Positions 48,835 through 57,957 of a stretch of DNA of 64,000 nucleotides are shown here, piece after piece; the stretch's first letter is position 1; every line of letters begins with the position of its first letter. Source of the DNA: Roseiarcus sp963779095. GTDB taxonomy: Bacteria > Pseudomonadota > Alphaproteobacteria > Rhizobiales > Beijerinckiaceae. The stretch is taken from assembly GCA_963779095.1 (NCBI GenBank), contig CAVZWU010000011.1:880705-944704 (forward strand), read 5' to 3'. The translations under genes were made by a program, and so were the position numbers. Below the pieces are notes generated by a model that had not been told where the DNA came from, ran no database searches, and worked only from the letters and a program-made list of their open reading frames with translations.

Positions 48835-49107
48835 CTACTTGCGGACTTCCTTGCAGACATTCATCCGGTGCGGATCGCCGCCGAGTTCGCATTGAAAGCC
48901 GCATTCGTAGTCGCCGCCGCTCTTGACCTCGATCGCCTTCATCCGCTCGATCGCCTGGTCGCGGCAGTAGGCGAACGTCTTGAAGCGCGGCGTCACGTCG
49001 AACCGCGTCCGGTCGGTCCGGTCGGGATAGACGATCGCGGCCCATTCGCCGGGTGCGTCGTCGCATCCGGCAAGCAGGAGCAAAACGAGGACCAGCGGGC
49101 TCCGCAC
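48835..49107 (-). CDS. small Cys-containing lipoprotein
   Basis: 90-aa protein beginning MRSPLVLVLLLLAGCDDAPGEW, a type II signal peptide with lipobox LLAGC. The mature part has three further cysteines (FAYCRDQA, DYECGFQCEL, NVCKEV) and a conserved-looking end. No known domain was recognised. The lipobox plus cysteine spacing supports a real envelope protein despite the short length. Confidence 0.72.
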   Translation of the reverse strand: MRSPLVLVLLLLAGCDDAPGEWAAIVYPDRTDRTRFDVTPRFKTFAYCRDQAIERMKAIEVKSGGDYECGFQCELGGDPHRMNVCKEVRK

Positions 49108-49169
49108 GAAGGCCCCCCTGCTCGGGCGAGGAGCAGGTTCCCGCCCCCTCGCGAGGCGCGGCGCCCTGT

Positions 49170-49631
49170 TCAGCCGCCGACCAACGATTTTTCGCCGGCC
49201 TCGTAAATGCCGTCGAAGATTTTCTTGGCCTCGGCGTCGCTAACGCCTTTGGCGTCGTATGCGCCCACCCATTTTACGGAGGAGCCCTTCGGGTCGGGCG
49301 AGACGCTGATCGTCGAATGATAGTTGGCGGCTGGCAGGCCGGAGATGATCGTATAGGTGTAAGTGTGATTGGCATTATCGAGCTTCTCCAGCCTTTCGAC
49401 GACCGTGCCGCCGCCCTTGAGCGAGAGTGTGCGCTCTTGACCGTCGGCGCTCAGCGCGCATTTCTCGATCGCCGGATGCCAGTTCGCGATGCCGCAGAAG
49501 TCGCCGACCTTCTTCCACAAGTCGTCGGCCGACATCGAGGATGTCATGGTCACGCTGGAATCGAGCGCGAACGCCGATCCGGCGGAGATCAGAAATGTCG
49601 CCGCGGCGACGGAAATGCTGGCGATGCGCAT
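49170..49631 (-). CDS. secreted SRPBCC/polyketide-cyclase-like protein
   Basis: 153-aa protein. ATG 49631 starts MRIASISVAAATFLISAGSAFA, an export signal; then the START/SRPBCC-like fold SSVTMTSSMSADDLWKKVGDFCGIANWHPAIEKCAL, KGGGTVVERLEKLDNANHTYTYTIISGLPAANYHSTISV and C-terminal helix DAEAKKIFDGIYEAGEKSLVG. Typical length for a SRPBCC domain. Ligand unknown. An in-frame upstream ATG at 49676 is less likely because GGGAGG precedes the shorter start. Confidence 0.82.
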   Translation of the reverse strand: MRIASISVAAATFLISAGSAFALDSSVTMTSSMSADDLWKKVGDFCGIANWHPAIEKCALSADGQERTLSLKGGGTVVERLEKLDNANHTYTYTIISGLPAANYHSTISVSPDPKGSSVKWVGAYDAKGVSDAEAKKIFDGIYEAGEKSLVGG

Positions 49632-49692
49632 AGTCTGGCTGCCTCCCTTGTGTTGCTCGGTTCGCGATCTTCGCATCGCGATGGGTTAACCC

Positions 49693-50833
49693 TAGTGCAC
49701 TGGCACAGTCGGATGATTCACAGATGCGGGCGGATGTGCGAGTTTGTGGGATGGCTCAAACCGTCTGTGTCCTTCCTCCCGCCGAAGATCGCGAGCGTCT
49801 GCTGGCCATCATGGCGGATCGCAATCGCCCGCTCAAACACGTGCAGCGGGCGCACATTGTCCTTTGTTCCGCCGAGCGCTTGCCTGGGCAGGAAGTGGCG
49901 CGGCGCGCGGGCGTCAGCCGACCCGCGGTCTGGCGCTGGCAAGCGCGATACGCCGAGCAGGGTGTGGAAGGCCTGCTGCGCGACAAGACGCGCAAGCCCG
50001 GCCGCGCTCCGCTTTCGGCCAAGGTCGTCGCCAAAGTCATGGACCTGACCTGCTCCGAGCCGCCGGGCCACGCCACGCATTGGACCGGCCGCGCCATGGC
50101 CAAAGCCGTCGGCGTCAGCCTGCGCGCCGTTCAGCGCTTGTGGGAGGCGCATCGGCTGCAGCCGCACCGCATTCGCACCTTCAAGCGCTCCAACGATCCC
50201 GAGTTCGCCGAGAAGGTCGAGGACATCGTCGGCCTCTACATGGACCCTCCCAAGCACGCGGTGGTCGTCTCGATCGACGAGAAGAGCCAAATCCAGGCGC
50301 TCGACCGTACGCAACCGGGCTTGCCGCTCAAGCCCGGAAAATGCGGGACGATGACCCATGACTACAAGCGCAACGGCACGACCACTCTGTTCGCCGCGCT
50401 CAACATCCTCGACGGAACCGTGATCGGACGCTGCATGAGACGGCATCGCCATCAGGAGTTCATTCGCTTCCTCAACGCCGTCGAGCGCGCCGTCCCGGCC
50501 GGAAAAGTCATCCACGCCATCGTCGACAACTATGCCGCCCACAAACAGCCCAACGTCCTCAAATGGATCGCCGACCATCCACGCTGGACATTCCATTTCA
50601 CGCCGACCTCGGCCTCGTGGCTCAACGCCGTCGAGGGCTTCTTCTCCGCCATCACACGCCGCCAAATCCGACGTGGAGCCTTCCATTCCGTCGACGACCT
50701 TCAGAACGCGATCAAACGCTACATCAACGCCCACAACAGCGATTGTCGGCCGTTCGTGTGGACAACTTCCGCCAAAGCGATCTTCGAAAAACTCGCTCAG
50801 ATCCCTGTACCTTCTGTCTGAGTCAGTGCACTA
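49693..50833 (+). mobile_element. intact IS630-family insertion sequence
   Basis: Element bounded by inverted ends GTGCACTG (49695-49702) and CAGTGCAC (50824-50831), each flanked by TA (49693-49694, 50832-50833), the target duplication expected of IS630. Total about 1.14 kb with one transposase gene. It lies between the SRPBCC gene and the aldo/keto reductase gene, and its right TA is followed by AGCTGTTTTGC. Its high GC matches the host, so it is probably a resident element. Confidence 0.88.
49751..50821 (+). CDS. IS630 family transposase
   Basis: DDE transposase of 356 aa (or 365 from ATG 49724). N-terminal helix-turn-helix pair (EVARRAGVSRPAVWRWQARYAEQGVEGLL and AMAKAVGVSLRAVQRLWEAH), then the catalytic core with SIDEKSQIQ (first Asp), AIVDNYAAHK (second Asp) and SWLNAVEGFFSAITRR (Glu). 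All three acidic residues and a single uninterrupted frame suggest it is functional. Confidence 0.93.
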   Translation: MAQTVCVLPPAEDRERLLAIMADRNRPLKHVQRAHIVLCSAERLPGQEVARRAGVSRPAVWRWQARYAEQGVEGLLRDKTRKPGRAPLSAKVVAKVMDLTCSEPPGHATHWTGRAMAKAVGVSLRAVQRLWEAHRLQPHRIRTFKRSNDPEFAEKVEDIVGLYMDPPKHAVVVSIDEKSQIQALDRTQPGLPLKPGKCGTMTHDYKRNGTTTLFAALNILDGTVIGRCMRRHRHQEFIRFLNAVERAVPAGKVIHAIVDNYAAHKQPNVLKWIADHPRWTFHFTPTSASWLNAVEGFFSAITRRQIRRGAFHSVDDLQNAIKRYINAHNSDCRPFVWTTSAKAIFEKLAQIPVPSV

Positions 50834-50937
50834 GCTGTTTTGCGGCGTTCGGCAATGCCAACCTCGCCCCGCGCGCCGCGCCTTGCCCGCGCCGCGCCGG
50901 CGCTTTAGGGATGCGGCGCAACTTCGGAGGGCTCGCG

Positions 50938-51915
50938 ATGGCTGAGGGCGTCATGGACAAGGTCCGCCTGGGCCGGACCGATCTTGAAGTCACCTCGATC
51001 TGCTTCGGGACCTCGGGCCTCGGCGACATGCCCGACACCTACGGTTATGGCGTCGACGAGGCGCGCGCCCGGGCGACCCTACACGCCATCTTCGAGGGGC
51101 CGGTCAATTTCCTCGACACCGCGCGCAATTACGGGCTCGGCCGCAGCGAGGAGCGGATCGGCGCCGCCATCCGCGAGCGCGGCGGCCTGCCCAAGGGTTT
51201 CATCATCTCGACCAAGCTCGACCGCGATTTTAAGACCAACGCGTTCGACGCCTCCCGCGCCCGCCGTTCGCTCGAGCAAAGCCTGAAGGCGCTGGGCCTC
51301 GAGCGGGTCGACCTCCTGCATCTGCACGATCCCGAGCACGCCCGCTCGTTCGGCGAGGCGACTGGCCGCGACGGCGCGCTCGGCGAACTCTTCCGCATCA
51401 AGGAGGAGGGGCTGGCGAGGGCGGTCGGGCTCGCGGCCGGCCCGGCCTCCATGATGATGCCGCTTTTGCGCGACTGGGACTTCGACGCGCTCATCACCCA
51501 CAATCGCTTCACCCTCGCCAATCGCAGCGCCGACGCCATGCTCGATCTCGCGGCGAGCAAGGGGATCGCCGTCCTCAACGCCGCCCCTTACGCGAGCGGC
51601 GTGCTCGCCAAGGGATCGGCCGTCTATCCGCGCTACGCCTATCAGGAAGCCTCGGAGGAAATGCTCGATCCGATCCGCAAGATCGAAGCGATCTGCACCC
51701 TGCACGGCGTGCCGCCCGGCGCGGCGGCGCTGCAATTCTCGCTGCGCGACCCGCGCATCGCCTCGACCATCTGCGGCGTGACCAAGCCCGAGCGGGTCAA
51801 GCAGACGCTCAACTGGGCCCGCTTTCCCATCCCCCCAGAAGCATGGGAGGAACTCATGGCCCTGCCCTACGTGACCGAAGATCCCGAGGCGACGCGCGAC
51901 TACAAGCTAGGATAG
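50938..51915 (+). CDS. aldo/keto reductase, D-threo-aldose/fucose dehydrogenase type
   Basis: 325-aa aldo/keto reductase. ATG 50938 follows GGAGGG. Catalytic set: Asp in FLDTARNYG, Tyr in NYGLGRSEERIG, Lys in IISTKLDRDF, His in LLHLHDPE. The cofactor segment GVTKPERVKQTL is present. Family includes D-threo-aldose 1-dehydrogenases for L-fucose and D-arabinose. The gene is 6 bp upstream of a MetE-core gene and probably co-transcribed. Confidence 0.88.
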   Translation: MAEGVMDKVRLGRTDLEVTSICFGTSGLGDMPDTYGYGVDEARARATLHAIFEGPVNFLDTARNYGLGRSEERIGAAIRERGGLPKGFIISTKLDRDFKTNAFDASRARRSLEQSLKALGLERVDLLHLHDPEHARSFGEATGRDGALGELFRIKEEGLARAVGLAAGPASMMMPLLRDWDFDALITHNRFTLANRSADAMLDLAASKGIAVLNAAPYASGVLAKGSAVYPRYAYQEASEEMLDPIRKIEAICTLHGVPPGAAALQFSLRDPRIASTICGVTKPERVKQTLNWARFPIPPEAWEELMALPYVTEDPEATRDYKLG

Positions 51916-51920
51916 CCCAA

Positions 51921-52938
51921 ATGTTCGAGACCACCGTCGCCGGCAGCCTGCCCAAGCCCGTCTGGCTCGCCGAGCCGGAGAAGCTCTGGCCCGCCTGGCG
52001 CCTCGAGGGCGACGCGCTCGCGGCGGGCAAGATCGACGCCACCATCCTCGCGGTCAAGCGGCAGGAGGACGCGGGCATCGACATCGTCAGCGACGGCGAG
52101 CAGGCGCGCATCCATTTCGTCCATGGCTTTCTCGCCAATCTCGACGGCGTCGATCTCACCCGCCGCCAGACGATCGGCATCCGCGCCGACCGCTACAAGG
52201 CCGAGGTCCCGACCGTGACCGGCCCGATCCGCCGCAAGGGTCCCGTCCACAAGCTCGAGGCGAGCGCGGCGCGCGCCCACACCAAGCGCAAGCTCAAGTT
52301 CACCCTGCCCGGCCCGATGACCATCGCCGACACGATTGCGGATGAGCATTACCGCGACCGCCCCGCGCTCGCCCACGCCTTCGCCGCGGCGCTCAACGAG
52401 GAGGCGCGCGAACTCGAGGCGCTCGGAATCGACGTGGTGCAGTTCGACGAGCCCGCGTTCAACGTCTACATGCGCGACGTCAGGGACTGGGGCGTCGCCG
52501 CGCTCGAGCGCGCCGCGCAGGGGCTCAAGTGCAAAACCGCCGTCCACATCTGCTACGGCTACGGCATCAAGGCCAACAATGACTGGAAGGCGAGCCTCGG
52601 CGAGCATTGGCGCCAATATGAGGAGACCTTCCCCGCGCTCGCGGCGAGCCGGATCGACCAGGTCTCGCTCGAATGCCGCAATGCGCGCGCGCCGATCGAA
52701 CTGATCGGGCTTCTCAAGGGCAAGGACGTGCTGCTCGGCTGCATCGACGTCGCGTCCAACGTCGTCGAGACGCCGCAGGAAGTCGCGGAGACCATCCGCG
52801 CCGCGCTCGACCATGTCGCCGCCGGAACGGCTCTATCCATGCACCAATTGCGGCATGGCGCCGATGGCGTCGGACATCGCCTACGCCAAGCTCGCGGCGC
52901 TCGCGGCGGGCGCCGAGCTGGCGCGCAAGGCCGTGTAG
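51921..52938 (+). CDS. MetE-core methyltransferase family protein (frameshifted near 52821)
   Basis: Second single-domain MetE relative. ATG 51921 (MFETTVAGSLPKPVWLAEPEKLW). Conserved blocks are DIVSDGEQARIHFVHGF, FTLPGPMTIADTIADEHY, the first Zn-ligand region TAVHICYGYGIK and, after one extra G near 52821, ERLYPCTNCGMAPMASDIAYAKL with the CxxC-type second ligand. Corrected length about 338 aa. Distinct from the 31018 paralogue in sequence and length. Adjacent aldo/keto reductase suggests a sulfur- or one-carbon-related catabolic pair. Confidence 0.85.
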
Positions 52939-52944
52939 GTGCGC

Positions 52945-52965
52945 CCCTCTCCCCACGGGAGAGGG
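52945..52965. repeat. dispersed GGGAGAGGG palindrome, copy 4
   Basis: CCCTCTCCC (52945-52953), CAC, GGGAGAGGG (52957-52965), in the gap between two convergent genes, where it may also serve as a terminator stem for both. Confidence 0.6.
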
Positions 52966-52973
52966 AGCCGCCC

Positions 52974-55438
52974 TCACTTGCCCTTGAGCCGGTCGCGGAT
53001 CGCCTGCGCCTTCGGCAGTTGCGCCTCGTAGTATGCCGCCCATTGGTGGTGGCCGCCGTCGCGCAGCGTGTCGAAGGCAATCTGGATTTGAGAGATGGCA
53101 GTCTCGGCCAGACCGCCGTCATTCGTGCGGTCCGCGATCAGCATCATGAGCGACCCCCTTGACTCCCGAAGCTCGCCGCCCAGTCGAGCGGAACCCGCTC
53201 GCGCGTCCGTTCCTGCAGCGCCGCGCGATAGGCCGCGACCGCCTCCTCGAGCCGCGCCGTCCCGCTCTCCCGCTCGCCGAGCGTTCGAAGCGCAGCGCCG
53301 AGATTGTTCTGCGTCGTCGCCCAGTGGAGCGGAACCCGCTCGCGCGTCCTTTCCGTCCAGCGCCGCGCGATAGGCGGCGACCGCCTCCTCGAGCCGCGCC
53401 GTCCCGCTCTCCCGCTCGCCGAGCGTCCGAAGCGCAGCGCCGAGATTGTTCTGCGTCGTCGCCCAGTCGAGCGGAACCCGCTCGCGCGTCCTTTCCTGAG
53501 CGCCGCGCGATAGGCGGCGACCGCTTCTTCGAGCCGCGCCGTCCCGCTCTCCCGCTCGCCGAGCGCTCGAGAGCGCAGTTGCCGAGATTGTTCTGCGTCG
53601 CCGCCCAGTCGAGCGGAACCCGCTCGCGCGTCCTTTCCTCCAGCGCCGCGCGATAGGCGGCGACCGCCTCTTCGAGCCGCGCCGTCCCGCTCTCCCGCTC
53701 GCCGAGCGTTCGAGAGCGCATTGCCGAGATTGTTCTGCGTCATCGCCCAGTCGAGCGGAACCCGCTCGCGCGTCCGTTCCTCCAGCGCCGCGCGATAGGC
53801 GGCGACCGCTTCTTCGAGCCGCGCCGTCCCGCTCTCCCGCTCGCCGAGCCTCACGAGCGCAGCGCCGAGATTGTTCTGCGTCGTCGCCCAGTCGAGCGGA
53901 ACCCGCTCGCGCGTCCGTTCCTCGAGCGCCGCGCGATAGGCCGCGACCGCCTCTTCGAGCCGCGCCGTCCCGCTCTCCCGCTCGCCGAGCGTCTTGAAGC
54001 GCATTGCCGAGATTGTTCTGCGTCATCGCCCAGTCGAGCGGAACCCGCTCGCGCGTCCATTCCTCCAGCGCCGCGCGATAGGCCGCGACCGCCTCCTCGA
54101 GCCGCGCCGTCCCGCTCTCCCGCTCGCCGAGCGTCTGAGAGCGCATTGCCGAGATTGTTCTGCGTCGTCGCCCAGTCGAGCGGAACCCGCTCGCGCGTCC
54201 ATTCCTCCAGCGCCGCGCGATAGGCCGCGACCGCCTCCTCGAGCCGCGCCGTCCCGCTCTCCCGCTCGCCGAGCGCCGCGAGCGCAATGCCGAGATCGGT
54301 TCGCGCCGCGCCTCGTTCGTCGGCGGAAGCGGCGAGCGTCAATAGTTCGCGCCGCAGGGCGATCGCGGCCACGAGATGCACGTTGCTGCCGCGGTCGCGG
54401 CCGTGTTCGTAAAGCGCCTGCGCCTCCGAACCCAGAAACTCCGCGAGCGCCTTCCCGTTCGCCCCGTGGAGGGCCTGCGCCAGCGCCAGAACCGCCTTCG
54501 CCGCCCCCTCTCCGTCATAGGCAGCGAGCGCATAATTGCGCTCCTCGGTTCTGAGCGCCGTCACGCTGGCGACAAAGCGCTCCCGGCGTTCCGCCTCTTC
54601 GCGCTCCAGTTCCCGGGCCGCCTTGTCGAGCGTCGCGCGGGCGAGCGCCGACTGTCCCTTGTCGACCTGCTCCCTGGCTCGCGCGAGCGCGCGGCCGACG
54701 ATATCGTCGAGGTTGGTCTCGACCGGCCGTCCGGCAATCTCCTTCTCGTAGATTTCGATCGCGTTGCGCACCGCCTGCTTCATGCCGTCGAGATCGAGCG
54801 CCTTGTCGCCCGCGACGCGCTTCGCCATCTCGCGGATGAAGCCTTCGGCGACCTCGCGCTCCTGCGCCGCCTTCTCGGCATAGTCCTCGACCAGCAGATC
54901 GAGGATCGCCGTGTAGGCGATCTGCTTGGCCAGTTCGTCCGGGCTTGCGAACTCGCTGCCGGGATAGCGGTTGAACGCTTTCAGCCGCTCGAGATGGTCG
55001 GCCTGCGCCGCGCGCGAAGCGTCGGTCGGCGCAAAGCGCGGGCCGCGCGGCGCGCCCGCCGCCGCCTTCGCGATCATCAGCGGCTTGCCATGATAGAGGG
55101 CGAGCCAGGCCTCCCATTGCGTGTAGGGAAGACGGACGCCCGGTCTTGAGCGCTTCGCCGAGCGGCGGCAATTTCTCCGGAAGATCGGAATGCTTGGCGA
55201 GCAGCGCTTGCTGCTGCCTTTCGTCCGCCGCCGCGCCGCACATGTCGCCCACGAGATGCACGACCGCGTCGCAATGGGCGATATAGACGTCGAGCTTGTC
55301 GAGCGTATCGCCGCCGAGGTCCTTGAAGTCCTCCTGCACCTTTACCGCGACATTGTGCCTCGTGAGGTCATGGACGAGTTGATCGCGGTAGGCTTGGAAC
55401 TCGTCGGAAACGGTCGAAAGAAAAACGCTGATCGCCAT
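52974..55438 (-). CDS. DUF4062-TPR repeat protein (multiple frameshifts)
   Basis: Start at ATG 55438: MAISVFLSTVSDEFQAYRDQLVHDL is a DUF4062 domain, related to TIR-like folds, to about residue 75. After a shift near 55145 comes a linker (LMIAKAAAGAPRGPRFAP) and a helical region (residues 130-380, many AEK/REL helices) to about 54290. The rest consists of eight near-identical roughly 47-residue TPR units (consensus ERESGTARLEEAVAAYRAALEE-TRERVPLDWATTQNNLGNALRTLG, 138-146 bp each, 53180-54290), then a 45-residue cap ending DRLKGK. Units with GGCAATGCGCT carry a one-base shift just after it, units with GGCGCTGCGCT do not. About 820 aa if repaired. DUF4062-TPR proteins are candidate signalling or defence scaffolds; that is inference. 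Confidence 0.75.
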
Positions 55439-55558
55439 CGCGCGCCCGTTCGGTCTGAGCGCCGCGACCTTGCCACACTTCCGCCAGCGGAACACGCCCC
55501 TCTCGGCCGGCGCGTGGTACGCGCTCAACGATCGACGGCGATCGTCAGGGAGGTTGGC

Positions 55559-55936
55559 ATGGAAGCGGAGATTCGGGCGGCGCTGGATCGCCACTGGGCG
55601 GCCTCCGACGCCAATGACTTCGAGACGGAGCACGACATCTATCGCGACGATGCGGTGCTGGAATATCCGCAATCGGGCGAGCGCATCCGCGGGCGGCGCA
55701 ACATTCAGGCGTCGCGAACCGTGCAGCCCAACCAGAAGCGCTTCGCGGTTCGGCGGATCGTCGGCGCGGGCGACCTCTGGGTCACGGAATTTGTCTTAAC
55801 TTATGACGGGCGGCCCTCCTACACGGTGAGCGTCATGGAGTTTCGCGACGGCAAGGTCATGCGCGAGACGCAATATTTCGGCGATCCGTTCGAGCCGGGG
55901 CCTTCGCGCGCGCATCTGGTCGAGCTTATGGCTTGA
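55559..55936 (+). CDS. NTF2-like (SnoaL-type) protein
   Basis: 125-aa single-domain protein. ATG 55559 follows AGGGAGG. MEAEIRAALDRHWAASDANDFETEHDIYRDDAVLEYPQSGERIRGRRNIQASR is the SnoaL-like N-half; MEFRDGKVMRETQYFGDPFEPGPSRAHLVELM the C-half. Function unknown; the fold hosts small hydrolases and isomerases. It diverges from the DUF4062-TPR gene. Confidence 0.85.
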   Translation: MEAEIRAALDRHWAASDANDFETEHDIYRDDAVLEYPQSGERIRGRRNIQASRTVQPNQKRFAVRRIVGAGDLWVTEFVLTYDGRPSYTVSVMEFRDGKVMRETQYFGDPFEPGPSRAHLVELMA

Positions 55937-56025
55937 GGCTCGCCGAAGGCATGGGCCTTCGCCGCTCGCGCGCCCGGAGCTGCCGGTCGATACGGCCGCG
56001 CTCGCCCGCTATCCGATTGGAAAGC

Positions 56026-56160
56026 TATGGGCGCCGGAGTCGCCCGAAGGCGCGGCCGTATTTTCCGGGGATCAGCGACTCCAACCGCGCCCACTGCGCA
56101 TCCGTCAGATCACTTGGAAACCCGTTGCCTGATTGTTTGCGCGCCTCGCGATGCTACATT
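56026..56160 (-). pseudogene. remnant of an IS5-type transposase N-terminus
   Basis: On the minus strand about 30 codons read FPSDLTDAQWARLESLIPGK, the start of IS5-group transposases, then stop after RRP. The upstream side has a stop at the second codon (ATG TAG). Too short and broken to move. It marks the left border of an AT-richer segment that contains the cyclopropane-synthase-like gene. Confidence 0.55.
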
Positions 56161-56287
56161 CCGAATCACGCGCTCCCCATACTTGCGGAGACCGTGAATC
56201 ACGCCGCTGTCGATAACTCCAGAAACTTCTGGGTCAAACTCTGAGCCGATGATAGTGTCTTAAAGTTAGTTGCCGTGCGGGGGAGTG

Positions 56288-57526
56288 ATGTTCGAGGTGA
56301 CTAAGGAGCGGCGCCAATCAGGGGCAGTTGTCCGCACGGGGGCTTGGGGCAAGTACTTGTCCAAGCGCGTTTTTGATATACTCCGTAACTCCGGCATTCC
56401 ATGTGAGTTGACACTTCCGGACGGGCGGACAGAGGGATTTGGCGAAGCGTCGCCGCAATTCAAGATTATTTTGAAGAATTCAGACGCTCTTAAAGCAATT
56501 TCTAGTCTCAATGAGATGCGCATTGCCGAATTTTATCTGCGAGGAGATATCGATTTGGAGGGCGATCTCCTCCAGAGTTTTGAGTTGCGAAACATGTTAG
56601 TAGACTCATCGCCGTTCGTTTCCATGTGGCGGTTCGTCGAACCCTTAGTTTTTGGCCAAATAAGAACAAACCGACGGGCCATAGCGTCTCACTATGATGT
56701 TGATACGAACTTTTTCATGAGCTTTTTAGACCGGAAAACACCGTCTTATACACAAGGAATTTATATTGACGATAATGAGACGTTGGAAGCGGCAACGATA
56801 CGCAAGTTTGACTATTGCTATAACGCCCTCAATCTAAAGTCTGGAGATCATATCTTAGACATAGGCCCAGGCTGGGGCGCTTGGCTTGAATACGCGAGTG
56901 CCCGAGGCGTAAAATGTACGGGAATTACGATCTCGCAAGAGTTCGCCGAGTATCTCCGGAGAAAAGCGACAGCCCTGGGATATGACTGGAATATAGAGTT
57001 ATTTGATCTCTTAGAGTATCAATCGAAAGGCAAATTCGATGCGATTGTAATAATGGGTGTCATAGAGCATCTTCCGCAATACGACCTGGTTGTGGAGAAA
57101 TTTCGGGCTCTCATCAAACCGGGCGGCCGCATCTTTCTGGATGGCAGCGCCAGCGAGAAGAAATATGATGTCGCCAAGTTCCTGGTAAAATATATATATC
57201 CCGGAAATCATTCCTATATGGTGTTAGATGATTTTGTGAGAGCTCTTACGAATACGCCGCTTCGTATAGTGGAGTTGTATAATGATCGCCACAGTTATTT
57301 TCTGACGGCGCGCCAGTGGGCCCGCAATATTGACAGCAATTATGCGTTTATCAGGGACAAATTCGGAGAGGATGTCTATCGTCGTTTTCGACTATACCTT
57401 TGGGGCACAGCGTATCAATTTCAGAGCGGTGGCCTCGATTGCTATCGGATGGTTCTTGTCCATCCGACCGGAATACGGGAATACGGTGAATACGGTGACA
57501 CTTTACCAGAATACGGAATACGGTGA
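56288..57526 (+). CDS. cyclopropane-fatty-acyl-phospholipid synthase-like SAM methyltransferase, atypical AT-rich gene
   Basis: 412-aa SAM-dependent methyltransferase of the CFA/mycolic-acid group. ATG 56288 follows GGGGGAG. SCP2-like N-part (DALKAISSLNEMRIAEFYLRGDIDLEGDLLQ), then SHYDVDTNFFMSFLDRKTPSYTQGIY, SAM motif ILDIGPGWGAWLEYASARGVKCTGITIS, the EH pair MGVIEHLPQYD and FLDGSASEKKYD. The usual YSCAYF cysteine is replaced (SYTQGIY). Base composition is clearly lower in GC than the neighbours, with codons such as ATA and TTA, indicating acquisition. The last residues (IREYGEYGDTLPEYGIR) come from a repeat that provides the stop. Confidence 0.8.
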   Translation: MFEVTKERRQSGAVVRTGAWGKYLSKRVFDILRNSGIPCELTLPDGRTEGFGEASPQFKIILKNSDALKAISSLNEMRIAEFYLRGDIDLEGDLLQSFELRNMLVDSSPFVSMWRFVEPLVFGQIRTNRRAIASHYDVDTNFFMSFLDRKTPSYTQGIYIDDNETLEAATIRKFDYCYNALNLKSGDHILDIGPGWGAWLEYASARGVKCTGITISQEFAEYLRRKATALGYDWNIELFDLLEYQSKGKFDAIVIMGVIEHLPQYDLVVEKFRALIKPGGRIFLDGSASEKKYDVAKFLVKYIYPGNHSYMVLDDFVRALTNTPLRIVELYNDRHSYFLTARQWARNIDSNYAFIRDKFGEDVYRRFRLYLWGTAYQFQSGGLDCYRMVLVHPTGIREYGEYGDTLPEYGIR

Positions 57527-57578
57527 CACTTTACCAAAATACCAAATCACTATTTTACATTGAGTAAAGTGTCACCGT
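57488..57578. repeat. direct and inverted repeat cluster at the 3' end of the CFA-like gene
   Basis: Two identical 21-bp copies of GAATACGGTGACACTTTAC-CA (57488-57508, 57516-57536). The second forms a 15-bp perfect inverted repeat ACGGTGACACTTTAC (57520-57534) with GTAAAGTGTCACCGT (57564-57578), about 29 bp apart. The layout resembles REP or small transposon-end hairpins. It overlaps the coding end and the TGA. Confidence 0.7.
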
Positions 57579-57928
57579 GTTTCTGCTCTTTCTCGAAGGC
57601 GGTCACACGTGCATTCTCTCGACCTGCGGCGTCTCTTTCATGCCGAGCGCCTCCAGAAAGGGGCTCGGAACCGGCGTGGCTCTTCGGGCGCTCGAGCCGG
57701 TCGAAGGCGTGTCGCTCGCGCGGCGAAATCGGGCGTCGGGCGCTGCGCGGCCTCGCGCGCGAGGCTTGAGGGAGGCGTGCGCGGCGCGCAGGATCGATCC
57801 CTTCGCTCGGGGGCTCGCGCTCTCTCTCTGCCGTGAAGGCCCGCCATGGCCCGATCTGGCTCGCGCGCGGGCCGCGAGAGCGGGACCGGCCCCGTCCGCC
57901 CTCGTAGATTCTGATTACAAGAAATATA
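57579..57928. other. intergenic region without recognisable gene
   Basis: 350 bp between the repeat cluster and element C. Open frames on both strands are arginine-rich shadows of GC-rich sequence with no family likeness or ribosome sites. Base composition returns to GC-rich here. Confidence 0.5.
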
Positions 57929-57957
57929 TTGACACGCTTCGGAATCTCTGCTATAAA
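57929..57957 (+). promoter_or_regulatory. consensus sigma-70 promoter of repeat element C
   Basis: TTGACA (57929-57934) and TATAAA (57952-57957) with a 17-bp spacer. Confidence 0.72.

Noticed and set aside
53180..54290. The 8-copy repeat as a CRISPR or DNA satellite
   Set aside because: Units of 138-146 bp encode TPR helices in a coding direction continuous with the DUF4062 gene.
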